A DNA stretch of 64,000 nt, from assembly GCA_914767715.1 (NCBI GenBank), contig OU612066.1:38168283-38232282 (forward strand). The letters run 5' to 3'. The notes below the pieces were generated by a model that was not told where the DNA came from, searched no databases, and saw nothing but the letters and a program-made list of their open reading frames with translations. The position numbers and the translations under genes are program-made. Positions within the stretch are counted from its first letter, which is position 1; the number at the start of each line of letters is the position of its first letter. This DNA comes from Membranipora membranacea (Eukaryota > Bryozoa > Gymnolaemata > Cheilostomatida > Membraniporidae). Of this stretch, positions 45,373-62,934 are shown one piece after another.

Positions 45373-47220
45373 CTTCTCTATATCAAGACCTGTGATTGTG
45401 TGGCAGAGTAGAGAGTAGAGGGTAGAGAGTAGATATGTGTATTTGTACTATGGTCGTGTTTGGTGCTATTACTGTCTGTGCTTTTCACTCGTTGAACTCC
45501 AATGAAAACATACTGGTTGACAACACAGCGAGACTAAGTTTGATATCGCAGAAAATTTTAATCAAGCGGTCAGCAGCAGTTCATAAAAATCAAACTCATT
45601 ATTCCAGAATGTTAAATCCAATGTTGATGACAAAACTTAATTATATTCCTTTATGATTTTTAGAGAAAGAATATAATGAACTTAAAAGTGGCAAAACAAT
45701 AATTGCTGCATGAGCCGTTTGAATGTAGCTATTAGTTCAAACATTATCGAGCCGCTGATCAAATACTAAAATATTTGCATGTTATGCAAAAATGATTGAA
45801 TGCTGCTTTGAGCTAATAGCAATAATGGAAAGGATGTTTTCCAATGCAAATAATAAAATGGTGTTTTAATTGCTTGAAAGGCAGCATATTTGATTGACCT
45901 TAGTTTTACTTCTTGCGTCTGATCAGCCCTGGCCTCGTATCAAAAGTAATCTAGATTTAATATACTTTTCACCTAAGTAATGGCAGGTGAAAGTTGGTCT
46001 TAAAAACTCTATTAACTGATTGTTTAGCTGCCACACTCTTATTATGGATTTTTAAAATTCTGCCTACCAAAAAGTTTCTGCAATATCTGATGTCAGCATA
46101 CATATGACAGTGTTTTTTGAAAAACTGCGCAATAAAAATTAAATTCTGAGAAACCAATTTATTTGAGTAAGGTCGCTGTGCATTCAATCTACGATGAGCA
46201 TGTAATCCCGTGGTTATATTGTATTGCAGCTCAAAGTTTCATTTGTAATTAGTGACTGATAAATTTATGGATGTTCGATTCATCTGAAACTACTCACCAA
46301 CCATCACAGTCTGATTTTGGACAACAAAATTCCCACAAAAGTACGTTGAACATTCAAGTGTCTCATGTTTACACGGTCTCGACATCCCTGGGAAATCCAG
46401 GAAGTTGCATTGTGGGATACTTTATATAAGATGTAAAATGATAACACACTTCATTTCTAGATGCTAGGCATGAAATATTTACCATATATATAAGCAATAT
46501 TTCAGATATACAAAGAGTTAGCACAAAGTGTGTTCGGATTCCAACTTAGGTAGTAAGAGGAGGGTTGTCAGTATAAAACTTGCTATGAGCATGGCTGATT
46601 TTGGCCAAGCTATGTATTAAGGAGAATTTTTGATGAACTCTACAAGAATATAAAAGGAAAACATTCTGTATCACGTACCCAATCATTGTAAATGGCAGAT
46701 CGAGAATATACAGTATGACCTTTTGATTGGGGTAGATTCATATATGAGCATATCGCTATTTTTAACTCCCAAAGTCAACAAAATATCGGCTAATCCTTCA
46801 CATTCTGAAACCACACAGCTTTCTGCTGTTACATATTTGAGGCTCATGATAAAATGATCAAAGCAGTGGTGATGAGAGAAAGATCATGTTTTAATAATAA
46901 ATAGCAGTTGTGTGATCTTTTACTGCCTAAGAAAAACCATCATGTTTGAGCATAGCAAAGTAGAAATGCTGCCTGAGGATAGATAGAGTACTGCATGATG
47001 TACGACTGACATAACAGCAGTGTTCACTGACAGCTCGACCTTTCGATAACACAAGGGTTTACTCAACGTCAAACGTAAAAAAACAACATAAGAGAATACG
47101 TAGAGAAGAGCTGAGCTCTTTGACTTTGAAGGAGTGATTCTCCTTCCCAATTTCGCTTGAACATTTTCGACTATCATCCTTCTGCTGGAGACAAGAACTG
47201 GCTCAGGCTCACAACTCAGA
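45373..47220. other. Gap between EF-hand gene and membrane protein gene
   Basis: I see no exon. The two flanking genes diverge, so promoters of both may lie here. A minus-strand open frame at 47255-46920 is antisense to the start of the membrane protein gene and looks incidental. Confidence 0.4.
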
Positions 47221-48718
47221 ATGATAGAGCCAGCAGCTTGGATATACATAAACAATATTACTGATATAACTGTTGAAACAGCTAAACAATTATCCTTCTA
47301 TTATATCTTTATTTATCTACTTGGATGGCTAGGAGTTGTCATCCCAGCATTATCATCTATCAGAGACAACGGGCTAACGGTGAAGGATATACATATACTG
47401 GCAGAAAGAGCAAAAAGTAACAGTCATCACTTATTGGAGGATACAAAGGCTTGGACATCTTCATCGTATCACGCTCTCTGCGCTTTCTGTAATCTCACAC
47501 AAGACAGAGTTCTACACATCTATGATACAAGGCCTCGGCGTTTGACGGTTAGTTGAATCAATGAACTGGGAGAGGGAGTTCATTGGTTGAATGCTCCAAA
47601 TTGTTTCCGCTGATATTCGATATGTATTTGAATTTTTTTCTTTAGTCACATGACATAGGCGGTATAAAAGAGATATCATTTTTATTTCAGACATCCAAGA
47701 GTACACAGACTTTACATAATGAGATAGTATTCTACAATCCACAGGAGCCTCTGAATGAGGAGTTATCTGCTCTTCTTGTATCAAGGTATGGTTGGAGATC
47801 CCATGCCCAGTCGATCAGGTATAAAGAGGAATAAAACAACTTCATAATGAGAAAGTATGATATTAAACAGAGAACCTAAATCATTGTAAGCCTATGCATG
47901 TTATATCATAGGCTTCAAGATATATGACTATTTTCAAAACACATTTTACTACCAAACGATACACACACTCACTTACAGGCAGGCTGAAGAGATGTGACTA
48001 ACATTTACTGTTAGATGGGACTTCAAAGCCTATAGACCATGTTAGATATTCAATGAAATTTTCTGGTTCAATATCATTAAGGTCTCAGAATCCAAGAATA
48101 TTTTCATTAATTTGTGTTTTCAAATTTACTTGAAATTTATTTTAAAATAAAATTTTCTGAGAAAACATTGAAACATTGAAAAAATAGCGATTTCCTAGAA
48201 GCCATTGTTATAGCACAATCAAATAACTGATTCTCTCAACCAGGGAACGCAAGCAAGTACAAAATATTTCTCACGCGTCATAAAGAACTTTATCTTCTCA
48301 GTTATGCCATCTAAGGAATTCTGTTAATGTTGGAATGTTTTCTCAGTCAACATGGGTGTTTATTTACCTCACAACATTTTGCTCGGAATATTCGTAATCT
48401 TGATTTAATGCCAAGTGAATCAATGCATTGCTGTTTGCACTTCATCTTCCAATCATCACAATTGAATATTGATGTAGCTATATTTTGACTGGAAGGCTTA
48501 CATAAGGCGGGCCCGCCTTTTTGAAAGGGAGTTTGGGGCTCAAATTGACATATAGGTAGTATAATGTGACATCATTGTCATGAATCATTTAAGTGCTTAG
48601 TTGTTATTGGAAAGTTTGGAACCAGCACAATTTTTTGTTATTCTGCAGGTCATTCAGTTCATGGAAATCAACAAGGCGGAGAAGCAGGGGAAGGTCTGGA
48701 GACGAAACAGAAATTTAA
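47221..48718 (+). CDS. Unrecognised small membrane protein
   Basis: I do not recognise the family. Three phase-consistent exons, 47221-47547, 47691-47785 and 48649-48718, give 163 residues. Residues about 24-43 (LSFYYIFIYLLGWLGVVIPA) form a strong hydrophobic segment, probably one transmembrane helix or signal anchor. After it come a polar helix-rich stretch (DIHILAERAKSNSHHLLED) and DRVLHIYDTRPRRL. The C-terminus is basic and serine-rich (WKSTRRRSRGRSGDETEI). The short region around HIYDTR faintly recalls the NUS1 (Nogo-B receptor) family, but the rest does not support that. The start is the first ATG of a 111-codon open frame. Intron donors GTTAGT and GTATGG are acceptable. AATAAA-like signals follow near 48900. 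Confidence 0.6.
47559..47585. repeat. Palindrome, CAATGAACT family
   Basis: CAATGAACT and AGTTCATTG form the arms around GGGAGAGGG, just past the exon 1 donor of the membrane protein gene. The arms extend to AAYCAATGAACT / AGTTCATTGGTT with one mismatch. Confidence 0.7.
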
Positions 48719-50646
48719 ATAAATACAGCAATAGTATAAAAGAGAAGCATATATGTGTGTTTGGTGTTTATTTTGTTTTGTACATTAACTTCATGATATC
48801 TGCTTTGCCGCTAACTTCACCATTGCTGACTGTCTTTCAGTTTTATTTGTCTATTTCACATTATCATCATCAGTAAATAGTAGAAACGACACGGTAAAAT
48901 AAAAAAATAAAGCATGTATGACAATGTATTTCAACAATATTTTTGTTGCTTATCCATTACTATTGTTCGGTTGCTATAAGCCAGCTTGGGACGGGAAGGT
49001 AATCCTCCCACCAACAAGGATTGTCAAGAAATTCCTCTGGTTATGTTACGGAAAATTAAAATTAATCAGAACTAGGTGTTGGAGTTATCCTTGGTAACAA
49101 CAAGTAATTGATTGATTTTATTTCTATCACTAATATGATATATGTCATGAAAAAAGGTGTTAAATACTGATGCCCATTATATTAAAAATGATAACAGTAT
49201 ATCATCCCATAACTTTTATTTCCAGTATGTCTTTTGTCACATAATATATGGCATTTGATATATGGCAACCTATCACAACAATATATTCTTGAAAGAATAT
49301 ACTAGCTCCAAAAGAGGGCTTTCCGCCTAATAGCAAATGTCAAGCACATACCGTATCATCTAATACATACAAGAGATTTACATACATCTCTTGGTCTGAT
49401 TCCTTTTCCTCTCCTTGCTGGTCATTTCACCTGTATTTTTGGTTTTCAAATTTTGCATTTGATGGCACCTGACTTCCTTTTGGAAGGATTTATTCCAGCT
49501 AACTCTAAAACCTTTTTTTAGAGACAAACATCTATTACATTATCACAGCGATCAATTAAGACAAAAAATCACTACAACTTTTAACTCTTTACCAATTCAG
49601 ATACGCTCAGCAACCAAACTTACTCATTTTAAACAACAGCTATCAAAGCACTTTAAATCCTATTAATTTTTATTACTTGTGTGTTTTTTCTTTTTCTCTC
49701 CGCTTAAGTTTTTTTTTGTTCTGTCACTGCATGAAAAACATTCCTAAAGATGATTGTAGATTGACAATAAAAGTATATATATATATATATACATGGCTTA
49801 AAATTAGGAGTAAAAAGTCTATGTAGCTTTTCTTTCTTGACTGGTGATGAAGTCAGATATTTATTAAAACCTTGTTTAGACTAAAACAAATTTGTTCTCA
49901 TTGTGGAAAAGCGTTATTTGGCATGGCCATCCGGCAGTTGCTAAATGGGTTTCCTAATGGGTTTGTGACAGTCAGATTTTGAGATAGCCTGCAGTGTCTT
50001 GACAAGCTTTGTTTTGTGCTTGTCTAGTCGAGACAGGGGCTAACTTGGTGAAATATATGGCTAATTAGCACTGCTGGATGGGCATTTTTCATAAGCGGTT
50101 GGCCCCATTTATGGAAATTTGAGGCGGATGACACATTTCTAGCCAAACACCTCCCTCTTTCCAGTCAACTTTCATAACCCTAGCGGATAGAGTTGCCTTG
50201 TCATGAATTTTGGAAATGCAAATAGGGGTTATCTTCTCCTAGCTGCTTCTTTGGCTAACTGTTACTTGGTTCTCTCCAAGGGAAATATCAAAGCTGTTGG
50301 CCGCCAACAACAGAAATTCAAACAGGAAGTGTAGTGTTAAAAATCATAACAATCTTTTTTTAGATAGAATTGAAAATTGTGATTCTGACTCATCAGCATT
50401 AGATATTTGTTTCAAGTAAGAGGATAAGCAGCACACTTCCACAGGAGTAGCTTGACTACCCAAGGACACTGTTGTCACTGTTGATATTCACCACTTTTCT
50501 CAGCCACAGGCTGGTGGCTGATTCCCACAGGTTACTACCTGACTGTATTCATTATTATTAGTTAGGGTTGCTGTGTCTGTCACAGACTCTGTCTGTGTCT
50601 CTTGTGACACTGTTGATACCAGAACAGCCCTTGATTGAACCACAGG
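48719..50646. other. Intergenic gap upstream of CHMP3
   Basis: I see no coding exon or recognisable RNA. The sequence is AT-rich, with a short (TA)n run near 49773-49791. The CHMP3 promoter and 5' UTR should lie in the last few hundred bases. Confidence 0.4.
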
Positions 50647-53600
50647 ATGGGTCTTTTTGGAAAGACCAAAGCACCAGATCCCAAGGAATCAGTGAGTAGC
50701 TTAACCCACAATTTGAACAGATACAAACTTTAAATAGACAATTTCATCAGTTTTGTTTGTGATGTTTGAATTTGATGGATGAAAATATATAATGTATACA
50801 GTTCCATTGCCATTCTGAAGTTAATCTGTGCCTTTTGGACTACTTTTGTGTGTTAGGCTCCTGGAATTATCCATCAGATTGTTTAATGATTTGGCATACA
50901 GAGGTGTTGTGTTTAGTAGCAGGTCTAACTTTTCATGATCAACCCTAAATAGGTTAGTAGCCCCAAGCATAGAAAGCTTTCAGACTGCGAGTATGACAAT
51001 ATCTGTGAACTCGTACTAGAAAGCCTTACACTAGATCAGCCTGTCTGGTTACTGGTAGTGTACTGTATAGATTTGGTCATAGTATTTTTATAAAATCAGG
51101 GCTTATTGTTTTATTTCAGGTACAGAAATGGACATCTGCCATCAGGAAGGAAGGTTACAAAATTGACAGGAATATTGGTAGTAAGTAACTATGATGACTG
51201 GTCTGCTCAGTACAGTAAACTAAATATATGAGTCCTGCTTATTAGTTAGTTATCGTTGTTGCATATCCAAGAGCTCCTTGTGAATGCAACCTTTCCTGTA
51301 TCTCGTGTCCGTCAATGAAAAATATGCCAATCCAATCAAAATAACAACATAAGTGGCGAGTCGATGTGTATGGCCACATGTGCATTGCTGCACGTGAAGG
51401 ATGATAGTGTAGCGTGTTGATATACATAGTCAAGCTAGCAGACACATATGTAAAATACCCCCGAGTACAAGGCGATCTGTTGTTGGATTTTTATCTATAT
51501 TGTCAAATTCACTGTTACTTCTAGGCATAATATCTAACTATGGTGGCGGACAAACCTATTTCTTTTGTCTATCATATTCAAGCGGCTTTTTCCCATTTTA
51601 TATCGTCATACGTGAAAGCCTAGCAGAAAAATACACAAGTTCAATGTAAGCCAGTTCAATATGACAGAGTGCTAGACTAGACCACAAAAGCACCGAACCT
51701 GCGCGCTATGACACTGTATTTTTTAACTTTGAAGTTTTTCCCTTTGAGCACAATGATTGATTATTGCACTTTGTCCGGTATTTGATGGAGTGCACCACTG
51801 ACTTAGGCTAATATACTGATTATTTTCTCTCAGGTATTAAGAGGGAGGAAGAGAAAGTCAAGAGATCACTGAAGGATGCAGCTAAGAAAGGCCACACAGA
51901 TGTTTGTAAAGTCTTAGCTAAAGAGATAGTCAACTCAAGAAAGGCCCAGAACAAACTGTTTGCAGCGAAAGCTCATATGAATAGCGTACAGATGCAGATG
52001 AAAAATCAACTAGGTAGGATCAGAAATCATACATCCATCTATATAATGCTTGTTTATGGCATGATGTTTGGATACCGTCGTTCTTGTGCCGTAAGCTTAT
52101 TTGTTTTCCTCACCAAAACAGTCCGGCGTCTACAAGATAGTAATACTAGGTATCCGTTAATGCAAACTTCGGTCTCACAGACTTTGTTTTTAGTGATAAC
52201 TTTCTATACCTTACACTCATAACAATAGGGATTCCTCATCCACAATAAACACAAGTTTGCATATGAAGAACTGTGCTGTTAGCATTGGACTTGCATTTAT
52301 TTTGGTACCTGCAGTGTGGACACTACTGTTTATGGTATAAGTGTCCCTACGTGTTTTATTATGTAAACACTTCATTAACTAAACGAATGCATACTTATAT
52401 AGATGGAAGATATAGGATATGTATCTTCCACTTGAATAAGTGTCTTAAGGAAAATCGACTTGACCCATAAGTATTTTTGGGATAATTGCTAGCAGAGTAG
52501 CGATGCTGAGACCTGACACCAGTATGTAGTAAATGGTGCTTACCACTGCTGTATTTATAAAAAGAACTAAAAGCAAAGCGACATGTAATCAGTAATTACA
52601 CGCTATTTTTTAACTTGTAAAAGGGATTAGAATTACCTTTGGGATAAGTGCACTTTTCTTGTTGTTTAGCAGGGTTTGATTCTTAATATTGAAGCTCTGT
52701 TTGAACCTCTTTTTTTCCTTGACTGTGCTGTTGAATCAATGAGCAGATAAAATATTAAACATGTTCTACTATGTTCTAATGAGAGTATGGTCAGAATAGC
52801 CTTTAGATGTATCAATTACCATAAAGATAACTCCCTTGAAAATGAGTAATTGCGGCGTGGACATTATGCATATGATTTCCTTTTTTCTGCTAATACCTCT
52901 CATACTAGGCTTATACTACCGGATAACTAGTATTTGGTTATTTTGTATTTTAAGCTGTATTGAGAATCTCGGGAGCTTTACAGCAGAGCACAGAAGTGAT
53001 GGCCACCATGCAGCAGCTGATCAAACTAGAGGATGTGAGCGCTACTATGAGAGAACTCTCTCAGGAAATGATGAAGGTTTGTTATATAATCAACCCTTCT
53101 GTTATAGGTAGGCTACTCTAGGAGTGTCAACATGAAAACTGACAATGACAGGGCACCTGACTATTGATTATTGACAGGGTATCTGACAATTAGCAGGGCA
53201 ACTGACAAACCTGTCAACACAATCACCTTACATACATCAACCTCATACTAAATGTGTCACAAATAACTAAATCCTAAAAGTGCATTTTTCTTTACTTCTT
53301 TTTTAAGTTTTTGCAAAAGTAAGGCCTGTTAAATCAAGGAGTACTGTTTGTTAAATGTATTTCAAAAGTCATTTGTTTGATTACACATTTTTTATGGTGA
53401 TTATCTGGCTTACACCCTTGATAGAATCATGAGTTTTTTTAATTATTGCAGGGATCGCATGTCGTATAGTATCAAAAAGTAACAAAATCAGCAAAACCAA
53501 ATAAGTTACTGTTTAGTGTTTGTGACACAAAGAAAACCCTCATCTGTTCTATTTGGAGTGGTTATTTTCCATGATAACTACATGTATTTCTGATATGGCT

Positions 53601-55244
53601 TTAATCACTTTCCTGAACTGGACAAAATATGTAACCATCCACCATCAATTTTGTGTTTGGCAAACTTAGTTGATACTTGACTGATTTGATCTGATATTGG
53701 TGAAATTCATATGAAGGATTCGGGTAGAAGTTAAAAAGATTCATTTCACAAATTGTTTTAATTTGGTGTTGGTTGTTCTTTTTTTTTGGATAATCTGTTA
53801 TTAAAATAGAAACTTTTTTAGTGGTCAACTTGCCATTGAATGGCTCTTGACTGGTCTAGGCCTAATGTCCACACAGGCAGGTTTAATGTGGTAAGCTGTA
53901 TCTGATTGTGTTGGTATAAATGTTCAGCTGTGTCCATACTATATATAGGATTACCCATCTGTTACACAGTAGTGTATATTCTATATATAAGATTACGATA
54001 TGTTATACAGTAGTGTATATACTATATATGAGACAGTCCATATGTTATACAGTAGCGTATGTACTATATATAAGATTACGATATGTTATACAGTTGTGTA
54101 TATACTATATATGAGACAGTCCATATGTTATGCAGTAGCTTATGTACTATATATAAGATTACGATATGTTATACAGTAGTATATATACTATATATAAGAT
54201 TACGATATGTTACGCAGTAGTGTATATGCTATATATAAGATTACGATATGTTATACAGTAGTGTACATACTATATATAAGATAACCCATCTCTTATACAG
54301 TACCGTATATACTATATATAAGATTACCGATGTGTTATACAGTACCAAATATACTATATATAAGATTACCGATGTGTTATACAGGCGGGTATTATAGAAG
54401 AGATGGTAGAGGATACATTAGATGAAGCTCTAGGTGATGATGATGAGCTGGAGGATGATGCTCAGGAGGAAGTAGATAAAGTCTTATTTGAACTTACAGC
54501 TGGTATGTAAACCTAACAGGCTAACACTTACCCTCACTTAAAACTGTCACCTTGTGGTGAACTGCCCACACCTAACACCTACCGTCACCTTCGAGTGAAC
54601 AGTTCACTGCCACTGTGAGCCATGTCCAACTGTAGAGAAAGAAAATTGTATAAGCAAAGATCTTAGATTATTTCATCTAGTCTTAGTTCCTCAATCCATC
54701 AAACAATTGACCCCCATTAAATGAAAATGTCTGCCACACAATCGATCACTGGGTATTGCATCTTACTTTTGAGGTTACCTTTCTTGGTGGAAGGCAGTGC
54801 CATACACAATGTGTTGCAGAGTGCTGCAAATCCATGTCCCATGACTGTCCTGCAGACAGAGCTCTATCATACTTACATTTATTTTCTCTTCTTTAACATG
54901 AGACAGCATATTCTGATTGGTTTTAATTGATAAGCTTGTCAGCACTGAGAATTCTGATAATTCGTTCTTCTGCCTTCAGCTCAGCACACTCAGTGCAAAG
55001 AATATTTTTGGAAGATTCAATAATCCTCTACAGACTGTCAATATAGGTTGGGTTTTTATGTCATATTGACCGCCATTGGGTAACAGAAACTGTTTTTGTG
55101 GTTACAGGAGAAATTGGTCGAGCTCCTGCCGCTGTCTCAGATACCCTTCCCATTCCGGATACACCAGAAGTTCCCGTCTCTGATGAGGAGAGTGAAGAGG
55201 ATATGAGTGCCATGAGGGAACGACTTCAGGCTCTCAGGAGTTAA
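50647..55244 (+). CDS. CHMP3: Charged multivesicular body protein 3 (VPS24)
   Basis: This is an ESCRT-III subunit that copolymerises with CHMP2 and CHMP4 on endosomes and at cytokinetic or repair membranes. There are six exons: 50647-50691, 51120-51180, 51834-52013, 52955-53076, 54385-54502 and 55108-55244. They sum to 663 bases, or 220 residues (human 222). The N-terminus MGLFGKTKAPDPKE is family-typical, with Gly2 a possible myristoylation site as in human CHMP3. The basic helical hairpin includes VQKWTSAIRKEGYKIDR, and the middle has ATMRELSQEMMKAGIIEEMV. An acidic autoinhibitory segment (ALGDDDELEDDAQEEVDK) follows. It ends MRERLQALRS, a MIM1-type motif for VPS4 MIT domains. The acceptor of exon 5 is the last unit of a long minisatellite. 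Confidence 0.97.
53930..54384 (+). repeat. About 42-bp minisatellite ending at CHMP3 exon 5 acceptor
   Basis: There are about eleven copies of a roughly 42-bp unit (GATATGTTATACAGTAGTG followed by TATACTATATATAAGATTAC). Each copy contains TGTTATACAG or a close variant. The last copy's TGTTATACAG is the acceptor used for exon 5 (|GCGGGTATT at 54385). The intron end is therefore a run of near-identical acceptor-like sites, with little polypyrimidine. Confidence 0.9.
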
Positions 55245-57064
55245 AGGTTATCTCCTCTCACCAGAAAGAGGAAGTAACTCCGAGTTACACAGATAGAGCT
55301 AGCAAACGGATCATCCACATATATTATCCTATCTCGCTGCATACTAGCAGCAGAGCGCTTATTATATAGTTTGTAGAAGATAGAATGAGCTCACATTATT
55401 CTATTGGAAAGCAGAACACCATAGAATCTGGAAATCTGGAATGGAGAATTGACTCCTGAAATAGATAAATGGCTGCTTTTTTGGGTCACAGTACTTAACT
55501 GGCGTGAAATATATACACAGTCAGACCTAAATGAGTCAAAGAGAGGCTGCGCAATGTACAATGTACCTAATCTTGTGTTAGCGCAGTCAGGGTTGATTAT
55601 TCTATTATTGGCTGTCCTACCCTCTCCCATTAAAACGTTCAAGGATACTAACTGAAAGTCATTATTTGGGAAATATGTTCACAATACTACACTCAACTGC
55701 TGGGTTAACCTCATTACTATAAAGAATTTAGATTTCTTTTTTCTATTATGGGCCATCATATTCATTCACTGTAAAAATATTGTATGCTTCTGTGATGCTA
55801 CTGGCATTGGATAGCCCATCTGATTTGATTGCATGACTTCGGTCTCGCGAAGTTAGATATTTGATAACCTACACCACAGAGGAACTGATTAAGATTGACT
55901 GAGACTTAGTTATGAAATCTGAATTTCAAACGGAATCTGACTCCACCAGCTCATCATGCTCCACACTGATTTCTGCATTTTTGTGATAAAATTTCATATG
56001 TGAGCTATCGACTGAATGTATAATTAGATTTCGAGATTTATATTATTTTTTCTACCAATCAAATGATACAAGCTGAATAAAACTACAGGAACTGTACACA
56101 GTGACACAAATTCTTGAAGCCGTGCCAGCAGTGTCGGCAGTGGATGGCCACTGTTAGCAGAACGACTATTTTCATATCCAAATCACTTAGCTACACCATA
56201 AAGCACAATAGTAGGCTTATGTGATGAATTTGCAATCAGTGTCACTTTCCCAACTCCTTGAGCTGAAATATAAAGGAAACATTATGAACCTGATTTTTCC
56301 ATTTTAAATCACTGGCCCATTTGCTTTAACAAGTGCGAACATTAAAGTAAGTACCAAAAAACAAGTCTACTGATTTGCCAAAACTAAGGATGTTGTAAGA
56401 GGGCTATGTATATTAAACAAAGAGACAATACTTTTACCACTCTGAAAAAAAAAACAGACATCTTCAGGGTATGCGCATGGAGTAGTTTGTCCAGCCAGTG
56501 CGCTAGTACAAATATGATTGCTGATTTTGACATCCTCTAGCCTGGCCACTGGCCAGGGGCTGCATAGGCAAGACAATTGCCCTGATGTCAACAGGGAGGG
56601 TCAACCAATGAACTAAAGGTTTAGTTCATTGGGTCAACAAGCAGATACTATGTCAATGTAACTGGGAGTCGTCCTACCATTCTTATCCCAGCATATTTTT
56701 TTCAAAATCAGCTTTAAATTAAATTGAAAAGTTCAATCTAGCTATGAAAATTGATATTTAATTATTTTCTCCATTTTAACTTGCTTGTTATACACACTAT
56801 GTATCAAGATGGCTTATTTATTTGCAGTTAAATCATATTATACTAAACCATGCATTGTATTGCAGAGGTCTACAACACTACAAACTTCCGGTTTCAAATT
56901 TTTTCTTCTCATAGGTCACAATTTTCCTGTTGTTGTGTATTTAATTCAATCTAAGTTTAATCCAACTAGACGTGCTCTCATATCTAATAGCATAGGCATT
57001 CAGCTCCTCATGTCAAATTGGTGATTGTAGACCATTAGTGAGCTGAAGATAATCATCAAACAAT
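55245..57064. other. Gap between CHMP3 and ARL1
   Basis: It holds the CHMP3 3' UTR and the ARL1 upstream region. It contains a perfect palindrome of the CAATGAACT family at 56605-56632. Open frames on both strands (for example 55449-55655 and its antisense) show no family signature. Confidence 0.4.
56605..56632. repeat. Perfect palindrome, CAATGAACT family
   Basis: CCAATGAACTAAA and TTTAGTTCATTGG are perfect 13-base arms around GG, with a near-repeat GTCAAC on both sides (GTCAAC...GGTCAAC). Confidence 0.88.
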
Positions 57065-61666
<4,602 letters not shown>

Positions 61667-62934
61667 TGAAAGGAGTGCAGGCAACCTCTCTATAGTATAA
61701 TCAACTTTCCATTCCAAGAACAACAACCTGTTAACTGCTGCCAATACAGCCTTACCACCAATCAACTGCTCAGAAGGAATAAAACGAGCTATCGGGCTGA
61801 AAAAGGCACTCGTGCAGAAAAAGTCATTCTTCCAGCTTGTAATGTTCTATGATTGGGTTGTGGAACACCTAATAATGATTGGATTAGAAGCGGATTTCCC
61901 TCGTTTCCTCGCTGCTATTTTTCTGACAATATGACTGAATGTGTTGATCGCTAGATTAGAGTCTCCGTTTGATATTTATTTCCTACAACTTGGGCGTTAA
62001 TACATTTAACACCAATCTCTCATTCTACTGTATGTAAATTTCATGTAGATATATCCATGTTCAATAGTTTTGTTGCTTTTTATTTGGTATAATTAATAAC
62101 AAGTAATACAATATTCCGTAGGATGGGATATAATTTATAAGCATGCTCTCTTTGGGCCCTGAATGACCAGAGATGCAATAGAAATGCATAGTTCATGATA
62201 AACTTCTGACAGAAGTAAATTAATCACCAGTAATGATAAATTGCGGCAACAATCATGGTCGAGGATAAATGTTGAGTGATCGAAGGTTAAGATGACCAAT
62301 TAGAATAAATAGCACCACATGTTGAGGTTACAAAAATAACTGCTTACAGAAACTCAATAATCGTGTTCTATCAGGGAAATAAGGAACAAATTAAGATGAA
62401 AAATCCTGTGCTAAAAACAAATCAACTTATGATAAATATAGGTAGGTTATGGGTTTTGATATTTTGCAATAGATTTAACGTGTCACCAAGACTAACCCTG
62501 AATTGAAAATAACTGCGAACCATAAATACACAGCAAGAGTTACGCCTCCACTGGTCATGGTAAGATAACTCTGAATCTACCAAAATATCGGTAAAAACGA
62601 TATCCAGTAACTGCTGATCACATGAATTTGTAGCTTAGTTTGGTCCACGTAAATAAATATGTTCGTACCAGCTACTTTGAGCAATAAACGTTGAAAATGA
62701 TTTCTTGAAAATCCATTGTACGAAATGTACCTGAATTATTTTAAAATGTAAATAGTGATGTGCATACTTGACTAACAAAACTACTTTCCTTATTCTTTGT
62801 TATAACCTTACACGTATTTATAAGATGGAATGCCGTTGGTTGATATGCGCAGTCAGTATCAAACCGTAGTGCCGATAACTCATTCACAGAACCCCATTGT
62901 ACAACAGTAACACAGACACCTCACATAGTGATAC
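61667..62934. other. Gap between convergent ARL1 and last gene
   Basis: ARL1 3' UTR and AT-rich sequence. I see no exon. Terminal exons of the minus-strand gene to the right may be here but could not be recognised. Confidence 0.4.

Noticed and set aside
46920-47255. 111-codon minus-strand frame
   Set aside because: It is antisense over the start of the membrane protein gene, with no family signature.
48601-48876. Reading of exon 3 of the membrane protein gene in the frame VIQFMEINKAEKQGKVWRR
   Set aside because: The splice phase from the previous exon requires the other frame (SFSSWKSTRRR...), which ends in a stop shortly after. The alternative frame cannot be joined.
55022-55037. 16-base identity between CHMP3 intron 5 and ARL1 exon 2 (AATCCTCTACAGACTG)
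   Set aside because: A single 16-mer match is near the chance expectation for a 64-kb self-comparison, and the flanks do not align.
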